DNA from: Deltaproteobacteria bacterium
GTDB lineage: Bacteria; Desulfobacterota; Syntrophobacteria; Syntrophobacterales; Syntrophobacteraceae
DNA length: 64,000 nt
Assembly (NCBI GenBank): GCA_021780695.1
Contig: JAJXYD010000033.1
Location: 1 to 64,000, forward strand
Direction of reading: 5' to 3'
A model generated the notes under the pieces. The model was not told the origin of the DNA and did no database searches. It saw only the letters and a list, made by a program, of their open reading frames with translations. Made by a program: the position numbers and the translations under genes. Positions within the stretch are counted from its first letter, which is position 1, and each line of letters begins with the position of its first letter. Below are positions 19,201 to 26,125 of the stretch, in pieces.

Positions 19201-19502
19201 TCCTTGAGCCCGAAAAGCTCCAGGCAGGCTTCATTTGCCTCGAGCCAGCGCCCGTCTCCGGCCTTAAAACAGACGATATCCGGGGTGGCATCGATGAACG
19301 AGCGCAGCCCTTCTTCGCTTTCCTTGAGGGACTGCCAGGGGAGGTGTACTTCATCATAGATTTGTGCAAACCGGTTGGCATTTCGATCAGGCCCGCGGGT
19401 GGGTTCGAACTCGGACCTCTTGGCCTCGAGGGTGCAAATTTTGCGGCGTAACTCCTCCAACTCCACTATCAGTTGTTCTCTTGTCTTCTCTTCGTCCCTC
19501 AT
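16224..19502 (-). CDS. Five-PAS hybrid sensor histidine kinase with C-terminal receiver
   Basis: A 1092-residue cytoplasmic kinase without membrane segments. A short N-terminal coiled coil is followed by about five PAS/PAC repeats (roughly 65-715). A HisKA domain has His721 in GGIAHDFNN. A HATPase domain has GTGLGLSVVHGIV, and a receiver carries Asp1015 (LTDMTMPG). Redox, gas or small-ligand sensing through PAS-bound cofactors is expected, but no cofactor site is certain. GGAG precedes the start. The next gene is a ferredoxin-nitroreductase 26 bases downstream, which hints at a redox signal. No histidine phosphotransfer protein or output regulator is encoded nearby, so the downstream partner is elsewhere. 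Confidence 0.92.
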   Translation of the reverse strand: MRDEEKTREQLIVELEELRRKICTLEAKRSEFEPTRGPDRNANRFAQIYDEVHLPWQSLKESEEGLRSFIDATPDIVCFKAGDGRWLEANEACLELFGLKEVDYRGRTDSELCRYEGAHREALSACGQSDKEVWQKGAMFRAEEAFLHSDGTPRIYDVIKVPMFHRDGRRKGLVVLARDITERKRIEESLRERDAQLKMAMDIAGLVPWEYDFKTGKLYFDEQFHSLYGEDRQGECGPAMTPEAQEAHIVAQELAKGLAANDPSFKGQIEYRIIGANGEKKYILVHYAPVRDQDGRVVKTRGANQDITDRKRAEIALRESNQRLAQILDFLPDPTFAIDLEGKVIAWNKAFESLSGRKAEDILGKGDYEYALPFYGYRRPVLIDAALRQDDEILKKYSAVRKEGDIFLAETRTSINGGELRVISGKARPLYDSDCKIMGAIECIRDVTEIRKTQEKLRESEKRYRSVVENIQDIYYRTDKNGVITMISPSAAQIYGAPCEDIIGRNVGQFWVSAHERAKMVQKLHREGVVRDYEATLVRHDGSRFYTSFTSSLLRDDHGGLLGDEGIIRDITERKRGEQERMRLAMAVEQAAEGIIIADANWRIEYANPAFQRITGYGGEEIVGRYAWSFIDEKADEAPDPELHAALVKGEAWSGRMTNKKKDGVLYDADVSVSVIPDSSGVVKNYVLLHRDISRELLLEKELRQAQKMEALGTLAGGIAHDFNNILGAITGYTELAKLELGEQNPVRTKLAEVLKATLRAKELVQQILVFSRRSEQKKMPLVLGRILEEAMLILRPSLPSTIEIKTEVSSKNAVLADSTQMHQVLMNLCTNAAHAMQDNGGVLEVRLADITMETEVSNASGSLPPGPYVELTVSDVGRGMEEPIMDLIFDPFFTTKGPHEGTGLGLSVVHGIVKSHGGVIFVESNRGTGTTFRVLLPAVETEEGAAEKKDEAKAPQGGGERVLVVDDEPVLAEMIREMLERLGYEAVSCTGGMQALETFKELSTQRPFDLVLTDMTMPGLTGFELARELLDIAPQISVVLITGFSRSLNIEAALELGISEVIMKPVTLEKLAKTVRAVLDRRLAQERLTYI

Positions 19503-19566
19503 TATTCGCTCCGTAAAGGAGGATTAAAGTAAAGAATTCCTCACCGCCCCGTGATATAGACCTTCC

Positions 19567-20349
19567 CTACCGGCCCTTTCCAAACTCGGAGGGAATAACT
19601 CCGCGCACGAAGGCGCGGATACATGCGATCACAATTTTGCCATCCGGTTGCGGAAAAGCCTCAAAACCGCGCGCACCCGGCCCTGAGAGGAGGCGGTGGC
19701 GGACATCTTCTTTGGACTGGGTCGGAACACCACGATCGAACCACTCGTCAAAATCAAGGACAAAGGATTCTTCCTTCAAGCCGATCTCGCTTAGCCCAAG
19801 GGAGGCAAACAGGTCAACCAATTGGCCGCTTGTCGGATTTTTCGTATGTGTTTTGTCACGGGCAACTTCTATGGACTGGTGAAAGGCGGCCCGGCTGCCG
19901 TTTGTATCGGTAATGTGGTCGCAGGCAAACAGAACGCCGCCGGGCCTCAACAGTTGGGCCTGGCGCGCAAGAAAGTCCCGCGGCTTTACAGTATGGTGCA
20001 AAACATAGCGGGAAGTGGCGGCGTCAAAAGGAGCGAGGACATCCAGACAGGGATCGAAGACGGAGACCTGAAAAAATTTAGCTCTTTCCCCATAAGGGGC
20101 GCAACGCGCACGAGCCCTCTCGATCATTTCCCGGGAGAGGTCAACGCCAACCACGCTAAATCCTGCGTCGAGCAAGCCCCGGGCAACCAGTCCCGGTCCA
20201 CACCCGGCATCGAGCACATAAGCACCCGCGGGAAAATTCGCGGACCCGATAAGCCGGCCTATGGCCGCCGGATCGGTCTGTACGGGCGAACGTTCAAATT
20301 GAGCCGCCTGGCCGTCAAAGGCTCTGGCCAGCTCATGGTCATGATTCAT
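19567..20349 (-). CDS. Class I SAM-dependent methyltransferase
   Basis: The frame is open from 20448, but I choose the ATG at 20349, which removes a Cys/Arg-rich leader overlapping the CysRS-like gene, leaving 260 residues. Motif I (VLDAGCGPG), a following acidic VVGVDLS and the post-III region identify a Rossmann-fold methyltransferase of the UbiE/BioC-like type. Substrate is not predictable. It follows the CysRS-like gene by 37 bases and may be cotranscribed with it, which leaves open a link to amino-acid or tRNA chemistry. Confidence 0.85.
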   Translation of the reverse strand: MNHDHELARAFDGQAAQFERSPVQTDPAAIGRLIGSANFPAGAYVLDAGCGPGLVARGLLDAGFSVVGVDLSREMIERARARCAPYGERAKFFQVSVFDPCLDVLAPFDAATSRYVLHHTVKPRDFLARQAQLLRPGGVLFACDHITDTNGSRAAFHQSIEVARDKTHTKNPTSGQLVDLFASLGLSEIGLKEESFVLDFDEWFDRGVPTQSKEDVRHRLLSGPGARGFEAFPQPDGKIVIACIRAFVRGVIPSEFGKGR

Positions 20350-20386
20350 TGCATTTTTCCATATTGCAACCGGCAAGCCAACCGGG

Positions 20387-21625
20387 TTAGAACAAAAACT
20401 GCAGCACCGAATCCGCCTTTCGCAAAATCTGTTCGATCCTGCCCACATGATCCTTGCCTAAACCGCCGGATTTTTGGATACCGTCAAGTCGCCGCAGCCC
20501 CTCATGGAGGCCCGAGACAGCTGCGGGAACGTCCAGATCGTTATTCATCGCCTCCTCGAAACAAACCTTGAGGGAATCGATCAGGCCCTCCACCGTCTCT
20601 TTTTGCCGCGTCTGTCGACCGCTTTGGCTGTTGAGCAAACCGGAGGCCAGCTCCCTTAAACCGTTAAGTCTCGCGCTCTGCTGCGCGGCGGCTTCCATAT
20701 CGAGGTTAAGCCTTTTGCGATGATGCCTGGAAAGAAGGTAGAAGCGGATTTGTTCCCAGGAATACCCGCGCTCCACCATGTCTCCCGGATAGACTATGTT
20801 GCCCAGACTCTTCGACATCTTCTTGCCGGCCGCCAGGACATGTTCGCCGTGGATCCAGAAGCGCGCAAGCTCCACCCCGGAGACCGCTTCCATCACCGCG
20901 ATATTATAGTCGTGATGCCTGTAGATGTTGTCTATGCCCCCGCAAAAGATATCGAGCGAATAGCCAAGATTTTCCGATATCATAGCCGGATCCTGGATAT
21001 TCCAGGAAGGTCTTCCTCTTCCAATTTCCGTGTCCCAGCAAACCTGATCGCCTTCCGCGCAGGAATGCCACAGGATGAAATCGCCAAGGTTCCACCGGCG
21101 CCCCGGGTAGGTATCGAGCTTGAAGCGTCTTTTTTGCTTCGGCCACTTGCCCATATCGAGTCGAAACAGTTTCCCGAAGCCCTTAAACTTCAGGGGGTCG
21201 AAGAAAATATCGCCCTCGTGCCGGTAGGCATAGCCCTTGTCGAGCAATTGGGAGATGAGGTAAGCCGACTGTTCCACACTCGTAGAGGCTCGTGGTATCG
21301 GTTCGGGTAATTTAATGCGCAGCCTGGCGGCTTCAGCGACGAAACGTTCGGCATTGCCCGCGGTCAACTCACTGACCGGCATGCCCCGGCTAAGGGCTTC
21401 CTCGATGGCCTTGTCTTCGACGTCTGTAAGGTTTATTACGCGCTTAACCTCGTAGCCAAGGTATTCGAGATACCTCTGGAGCACATCCTCCCAGATAAAG
21501 GTTCGGTAATTTCCAACATGCGGAGCGCTATAGATGGAGGGTCCACAAGTAAACATTTTTACCGGATTGCCCAAAGGCCGAAAGGGTTCCCTCTCACGGG
21601 TCATCGTATTGTAGAGCTCTAACAT
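20387..21625 (-). CDS. Cysteinyl-tRNA synthetase-like protein with altered zinc site
   Basis: A 412-residue protein aligned along the catalytic domain of class I CysRS: TCGPSIYSAPHVGN at the HIGH region, INLTDVEDK, and KKMSKSLGN. In E. coli CysRS the zinc that selects cysteine is held by Cys28, Cys209, His234 and Glu238. Here the first Cys and the His remain, but the second Cys is Asp (NIQDPAM) and the Glu is Asn (HHDYNIA). The C-terminal anticodon-binding tail is also shorter than in canonical enzymes (about 460 residues). It may be a paralogue with another amino-acid substrate or a ligase-like function. GGAG 8 bases upstream supports the start. It overlaps no other gene once the methyltransferase start is corrected. 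Confidence 0.85.
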   Translation of the reverse strand: MLELYNTMTREREPFRPLGNPVKMFTCGPSIYSAPHVGNYRTFIWEDVLQRYLEYLGYEVKRVINLTDVEDKAIEEALSRGMPVSELTAGNAERFVAEAARLRIKLPEPIPRASTSVEQSAYLISQLLDKGYAYRHEGDIFFDPLKFKGFGKLFRLDMGKWPKQKRRFKLDTYPGRRWNLGDFILWHSCAEGDQVCWDTEIGRGRPSWNIQDPAMISENLGYSLDIFCGGIDNIYRHHDYNIAVMEAVSGVELARFWIHGEHVLAAGKKMSKSLGNIVYPGDMVERGYSWEQIRFYLLSRHHRKRLNLDMEAAAQQSARLNGLRELASGLLNSQSGRQTRQKETVEGLIDSLKVCFEEAMNNDLDVPAAVSGLHEGLRRLDGIQKSGGLGKDHVGRIEQILRKADSVLQFLF

Positions 21626-21828
21626 CGCTTCGACTCCGAATTGAAAAAATCGAAAACCGGTCCAGCAAACAAGTCGGGAATAGTTCGCGCGAACGGGCAG
21701 GCTATGTTTACGTTTTCAAAATTTAGAACGATTCCTATTTTTTGTAAAGCCGCGACTGGACGCAAACCCTGATAAACTCCCCGAGCCTCAAAACCGACAA
21801 AAAAAGACAGACCCGGTTGGAAGCGCTT

Positions 21829-23142
21829 TTAATTCCTCTCAGAATGCGCTCCGGTTATTTTCTTTATGAGAACCTTTTGCACCCTTCGCCCCACCATTTC
21901 GAGGACTTCAAAGTCGAAGCCGCAGCACTCGAAAGAATCCCCCACGGCCGGAACTCTTTTTAAATGAGTCATAATGAATCCGCCAAGGGTGCGAAAAAGA
22001 CCCGCGCGCACACCGGGAAGTTTTTTTATGTGCAAAAAGGCCATCAGTTCATCCACGGGGAGAACGCCCTCGACGACCCAGCTATTTTCTTCCCTGGCCA
22101 CTATACTGGGCTCCTCGGGCAGTTCGGCTGAGGCAATATCGCCAACTACGGCTTCAAGGATATCGGTAAGGGTCACCACGCCCTCGATCGTGCCGTATTC
22201 GTCGACAACCACGGCCAATTGAAAACCCGATTGTCTGAAGCTTTCGAGCACTTTCAAACCATTGACGCCTTCATGAACAAAGATCGGTTTGCGCATGGCC
22301 GCCTTCAGCTCCAAAGGCTTTCCGCCCAGGCAGCGTACGGCAAGGTCACGTACATGAACCACCCCTTGAATATTTCCGGCTTTGTGTCCTACCGGAAACC
22401 TGGAGTAGGGATATCTGGCGATCTTTTTCCTCGTTTTATCGGTGGATTCATTTAAATCAAGCCATACGATTTGATTGCGAGGCGTCATCATGGCCCCAAC
22501 CGGCCGGTCTCCCAGCCGCAAGACCCTCTCGACCATGTCGTGCTCAACTTCCTCGAAGACCCCTTCGGCCGTGGCCTGATCGAGGAGTATGCGGATTTCC
22601 TCCTGGCTAAGGGGAGCCCGCTTGACCTGGGCAAACCCAAACAGCCTCAGCACATAATCGGTGGAAACACCAAGGACGCGGATAACGGGAGAGGCCAGAA
22701 TCAAAAGTTTAGCCATGGGCCTGGCGATCGCCGAGGCAATGGACTCCGGGGCGTAGACGGCGATTTTTTTGGGAATGAGCTCGGCAAGAAGCGAGAGGTA
22801 AGTAATTATTCCCACTACCAGCGCCATGGCTATCGAGTGGCTGTAGATCCCGATATAGGGAACCCCCGAAAGCCTTCGAGCAAGGCCTGAGGCAAGTTTT
22901 CCTCCACCGAAGGCCCCGCTCAAAACCCCGATGAGCGTAATGCCGATCTGTACTGTGGTCAGGAACCGGTGCGGGTTTTGCGCAAGCTCCAAAGCCATGC
23001 GCGCATTCGCATTATCCTCCTCCGCCCGCCTTTGCAAACGCGTTTTGCTCGAAGACATGACGGCAAGTTCGGACATCGCGAGAAACCCGTTCATGAGGAG
23101 GAGCAAAAGGAGGATAAAAAGGTAGAAAATTACCCAGAACAT
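21829..23142 (-). CDS. CNNM/CorC-type membrane protein with CBS pair (HlyC/CorC family)
   Basis: A 437-residue protein with domains in the family order: DUF21/CNNM transmembrane domain (about 1-190, four hydrophobic stretches), a CBS pair (about 205-335), and a C-terminal CorC_HlyC domain (about 345-425). Such proteins, often labelled hemolysins, are now linked to Mg2+ or Co2+ efflux, not to haemolysis. Length and layout are complete. The start has AAGG close upstream. The neighbours give no functional hint. Confidence 0.9.
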   Translation of the reverse strand: MFWVIFYLFILLLLLLMNGFLAMSELAVMSSSKTRLQRRAEEDNANARMALELAQNPHRFLTTVQIGITLIGVLSGAFGGGKLASGLARRLSGVPYIGIYSHSIAMALVVGIITYLSLLAELIPKKIAVYAPESIASAIARPMAKLLILASPVIRVLGVSTDYVLRLFGFAQVKRAPLSQEEIRILLDQATAEGVFEEVEHDMVERVLRLGDRPVGAMMTPRNQIVWLDLNESTDKTRKKIARYPYSRFPVGHKAGNIQGVVHVRDLAVRCLGGKPLELKAAMRKPIFVHEGVNGLKVLESFRQSGFQLAVVVDEYGTIEGVVTLTDILEAVVGDIASAELPEEPSIVAREENSWVVEGVLPVDELMAFLHIKKLPGVRAGLFRTLGGFIMTHLKRVPAVGDSFECCGFDFEVLEMVGRRVQKVLIKKITGAHSERN

Positions 23143-23225
23143 CAGCCTTTTTCCATCGGCGGGCCGCGAGCCGATATCTTAAGAGGGAGGGGAAAATAAA
23201 GGCTCCAGGTTATGAGCGCGAAATC

Positions 23226-23299
23226 AAAGTTGCGTTAAAGACGATCTTGTCGGCTTTTTAAACCATCTTGAGCGCGCCAAGCATCTTTAACGCAACTTT
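23226..23299. repeat. 16-base perfect inverted repeat with 42-base spacer
   Basis: AAAGTTGCGTTAAAGA (23226-23241) is the exact reverse complement of 23284-23299. It fills the gap between the HPF-cold-shock gene and the CorC-type gene. A transcript across it would form a long hairpin, either a terminator without a strong T run or an mRNA-processing element. Confidence 0.85.
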
Positions 23300-23319
23300 T
23301 CAGCCTGATCCGGCAGTTT

Positions 23320-23850
23320 TCAGGCCGGCGCGACAGAAACGGCCTGAGCGCCCTCATCTCCGGGCTCTTCGTTAAAAGTCACCGCCATCCCTATGCTGAG
23401 CGCCTCGAACTTACCGCCCAAAACGGCGTTTTCGTGAAAATAGACCTCACGGCCCTCGGGGGTTGCCAAAAACCCGTAGCCCTCTTCGGTAAATATTCTC
23501 ACTACCCTTGCAACCGGCTTCTCAAAATGGGTCTTAACCTCTCCTCTCTGACGTTCCGCATGATCTTTGAGCCGCCTTTGCGCGGTTTCAAAGGCATTGG
23601 TTATCGCCGCGCGCAGATCCTGGTCGGATTCCCTTTTTACAATCAGCTCTCCACCCGGCACCCTGATGTCTATACTGACGTTATAAGTCATTCCGGTTCT
23701 CTGGCTGCGATGGGGCTTGTCTATCTTTACCCGGCACCCGATTATCTGATCGTAGGTTCTATCGAGTTTGGAGGCTTTATCGCGAATAAGCTCTTCGGTT
23801 TCTCCATTAACGGACACATCACGCGCACTGATATCGAGCGGCATTTTCAT
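23320..23850 (-). CDS. Ribosome hibernation factor (HPF-like) fused to a cold-shock domain
   Basis: The frame extends to 24075, but the ATG at 23850 has GGAGA upstream and starts the recognisable domain, giving 176 residues. Residues 1-110 match the HPF/RaiA/YfiA fold (LDISARDVSVNGETEELI, then basic helix residues) that occupies the ribosomal A and P sites. Residues 112-176 form a cold-shock-like OB domain with RNP-1-like GYGFLATPEG and VYFHENAV. HPF proteins more often have a dimerisation tail at this position. The combination suggests a factor that binds both the ribosome and RNA in resting or cold-stressed cells. Confidence 0.85.
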   Translation of the reverse strand: MKMPLDISARDVSVNGETEELIRDKASKLDRTYDQIIGCRVKIDKPHRSQRTGMTYNVSIDIRVPGGELIVKRESDQDLRAAITNAFETAQRRLKDHAERQRGEVKTHFEKPVARVVRIFTEEGYGFLATPEGREVYFHENAVLGGKFEALSIGMAVTFNEEPGDEGAQAVSVAPA

Positions 23851-23941
23851 AGTCTCTCCTTGTTGCTTGTTTTTACCGACAACCTCCCCGAAAACCAGAG
23901 TCAAAAGGAAGGCTTTATAAGATAATTCGGAAAAAAAATCA

Positions 23942-25165
23942 TTACTCTTTAAGTTTCGAAACAATCTTGCTCCGCGATTGAAGGGTCCTGTGAACCGGAC
24001 ACCGGTCGGCGATTTCGAGCATCCTCTCCCGGGTGCTGCGCGAAAGGTCGCCCTGCAACTCGATTTCCCTTTCAATATAATCTATTCTGCTCCCCGGGTC
24101 TTCACAATCCTTGCAATCGTTTAGGTGTATTTTCTCATGGCTTAGTTTTACCACCACACCCTCCAGAGGCAGTTTCTTGCGGTCCGCATAGAGCCTTAGA
24201 GTCATTGCGGTGCACGCGCCAAGAGAAGCCGTCAACAGATCGTAGGGCGAGGGGCCCCTGTTTTCTCCCCCAACCTCGACAGGTTCATCGGCAGTAAGCT
24301 TGTGGCCGTTGGCTATAATTTCGGTGCCGAACCCGGTTTTACCGATGTAGGCCGTAACGCGGTTATCGCCCGGTTTAGACCCGGTAAATTTTTTTTGCGA
24401 AAACTCCAGATACTTTGTCGCCCAGGCCGCCAGCACCTGCCCGGCGTAGAGGGAATCCTCCCTTTTGGAGAGCAAATGATCGGCTCTATCCAAAGAGACG
24501 AAACTTTTGGGATGTTTTGCCGCCGCAAAGATCTTGGCCGCATGGTCTATTGAGACCACCCGGTCGAGCGGAGAATGAAATATCAAAAGGGGCTTTCGAA
24601 GATTTTTAATGGCCTCATTCATATTCTCAAGCCTCAAGGACTCGATAAACTGCTTTCTAATCTTAAAGACTTTAGCTCCTGTATCGATCAGGGCTTCCCC
24701 CTCCTTTTCCAACCTTTCCACTGCGGCGGCATCCATGAAATCCAATACCCCCGAGAGTTCAGAAGGCGCGGCGATAGTGCAAACCCCGCGAACCGATTCA
24801 ATTTTTCGCGCGGCCTGAATAACCGCCGCCCCCCCCAGGGAATGGCCTATGAGAAGCTTTGGGGGCTCATGGGTTTTGGCCAGAAACTGCGCCGCGCTTA
24901 CCAGATCGGAAACGTTTGACGAAAAATCGGTTTGCGAAAAGTCCCCCTCACTCTCCCCCAGGCCCGTAAAGTCAAATCTCAGGACCGCAAGCCCTTGCAA
25001 GGTCAGTGCCCGGTTAATGTTTACAACCGGGTTAAGGTTTTTGGTGCAGGTAAAACAGTGTGCGAAAAGGGCAAAACCGATCGGCTTTTGCTCAAGAGGC
25101 ATGTCCAGGCGCGCAGCCAGACGCTTTCCGTCGCTATTGGTAAAATAGAGTTTCTCGGACTGCAT
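23942..25165 (-). CDS. Alpha/beta hydrolase-OsmC fusion
   Basis: A 407-residue protein with two domains. Residues 1-255 are an alpha/beta hydrolase with nucleophile Ser109 (IGHSLGGAA), Asp201 and His230 as a plausible triad. Residues 265-407 are an OsmC/Ohr-type domain with the two redox cysteines Cys318 (LGACTAM) and Cys389 (DRCPVH). OsmC-like proteins reduce organic or fatty-acid hydroperoxides; the hydrolase could release the substrate from an ester. This fusion is known in many bacteria. GGAGGAG precedes the ATG. It is divergent from the cytochrome c3 gene. Confidence 0.9.
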   Translation of the reverse strand: MQSEKLYFTNSDGKRLAARLDMPLEQKPIGFALFAHCFTCTKNLNPVVNINRALTLQGLAVLRFDFTGLGESEGDFSQTDFSSNVSDLVSAAQFLAKTHEPPKLLIGHSLGGAAVIQAARKIESVRGVCTIAAPSELSGVLDFMDAAAVERLEKEGEALIDTGAKVFKIRKQFIESLRLENMNEAIKNLRKPLLIFHSPLDRVVSIDHAAKIFAAAKHPKSFVSLDRADHLLSKREDSLYAGQVLAAWATKYLEFSQKKFTGSKPGDNRVTAYIGKTGFGTEIIANGHKLTADEPVEVGGENRGPSPYDLLTASLGACTAMTLRLYADRKKLPLEGVVVKLSHEKIHLNDCKDCEDPGSRIDYIEREIELQGDLSRSTRERMLEIADRCPVHRTLQSRSKIVSKLKE

Positions 25166-25229
25166 GATCTCCTCCGTCTAGATCGGGAAATAGAGGAACT
25201 TTAGTCATCTTCCGCCTTACGCAATTTGC

Positions 25230-25258
25230 TTGCGTTATAAAGATAATGCAACTACAAT
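25230..25258 (+). promoter_or_regulatory. Sigma70-type promoter of the cytochrome c3 gene
   Basis: TTGCGT (25230-25235), a 17-base spacer and TACAAT (25253-25258) give a near-consensus housekeeping promoter. Transcription would start about 66 bases before the ATG at 25331. Confidence 0.55.
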
Positions 25259-25330
25259 GTTCAACCGCGCTGATGGCTAATTTTTCCTTTGGACTATTAT
25301 TGGATGGCTTGAACAAGGAGGGGCTCCTGG

Positions 25331-25780
25331 ATGAAAAAAGGCAAGTTAATGTTGTGTCTGGCCGTTATGGCCGCAATTACCTTATCGGCAACGCTGCTCA
25401 CCTTTGCTGCGCAGCAACCGCCTGAAACTATCACTATCAAACCTTCCATTTGGAAAAAGCTCACCATGCCCCCGGTAACCTTCAGTCACAAAAAACACGT
25501 GACCGAAGACAAAATCGCCTGCAACCAATGCCATATGGTCTATAAGGACGGCAAAAACGTATGGAAAGAAGGCGATCCGGTGGAAAAGTGCGACAAGTGC
25601 CATAACGAACCGACCACCCAGCAGGAATACAAGCTCACCCCCGAACAGAAAAAGCTCAATCTCAAGCTTGCATTTCATAACCTCTGCCTGTCCTGCCACA
25701 GGAAGGTAAAGGCCAAGAATCCCACGGCAAACGCTCCTATCGTGTGCAATGGCTGTCATAAGCCGGTAGCGGCCAAATAA
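25331..25780 (+). CDS. Periplasmic tetraheme cytochrome c3 family protein
   Basis: A 149-residue protein with an N-terminal signal peptide (to about residue 26) and exactly four CxxCH haem-binding motifs: CNQCH, CDKCH, CLSCH and CNGCH. Extra histidines such as those in FSHKKH can serve as distal ligands for bis-His haems. This is the class III cytochrome c3 layout. In sulfate reducers it accepts electrons from periplasmic hydrogenases and formate dehydrogenases and feeds membrane complexes. AGGAGGGG lies just upstream of the ATG. It is a single-gene unit with its own promoter and terminator. Confidence 0.92.
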   Translation: MKKGKLMLCLAVMAAITLSATLLTFAAQQPPETITIKPSIWKKLTMPPVTFSHKKHVTEDKIACNQCHMVYKDGKNVWKEGDPVEKCDKCHNEPTTQQEYKLTPEQKKLNLKLAFHNLCLSCHRKVKAKNPTANAPIVCNGCHKPVAAK

Positions 25781-25810
25781 CAACCGCCGCCACGCCTTAA
25801 AAAGTAAAAG

Positions 25811-25839
25811 CCCGCGCCTAAAAAGCGCGGGTTTTTTTT
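25811..25839 (+). terminator. Intrinsic terminator after cytochrome c3
   Basis: CCCGCGC (25811-25817) pairs with GCGCGGG (25825-25831), followed by eight T. The remaining bases up to 26125 show no gene. Confidence 0.92.
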
Positions 25840-26125
25840 CGAAAAAGCCGCGAGCACGGCCCGGAACAGCTTGCTTCCCCATCCTCTGTCAACATATTGC
25901 CCACCTAAGATAGGCCATAATCCAAGGACCCGCGGATAATTGGTTATCCCGTGTTCGCAACCCAAAAACCTTTTCATCCTACATTGACAAAAAATGCTGT
26001 AACCTTTATAAAGTTACATATATTTACAGATTCCGCACGCGCTAAAGTTTTACGCTTCCATAGTTTTTGTTGTCTGCAGATTTCCCCAGGCGTCTTTAAA
26101 ACACTTTGCCAAGGACGGATCGCAA

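Noticed and set aside
19380..19400. A GGTTCGAACTC string resembling a tRNA T-arm
   Set aside because: It lies inside the hybrid kinase coding sequence, and no acceptor, D-arm or anticodon stem can be built around it. No tRNA or rRNA gene was found in the window.
21829..23142. Reading the CorC-type gene as a haemolysin
   Set aside because: The domain order DUF21-CBS-CBS-CorC_HlyC fits ion transport; the haemolysin name is historical.
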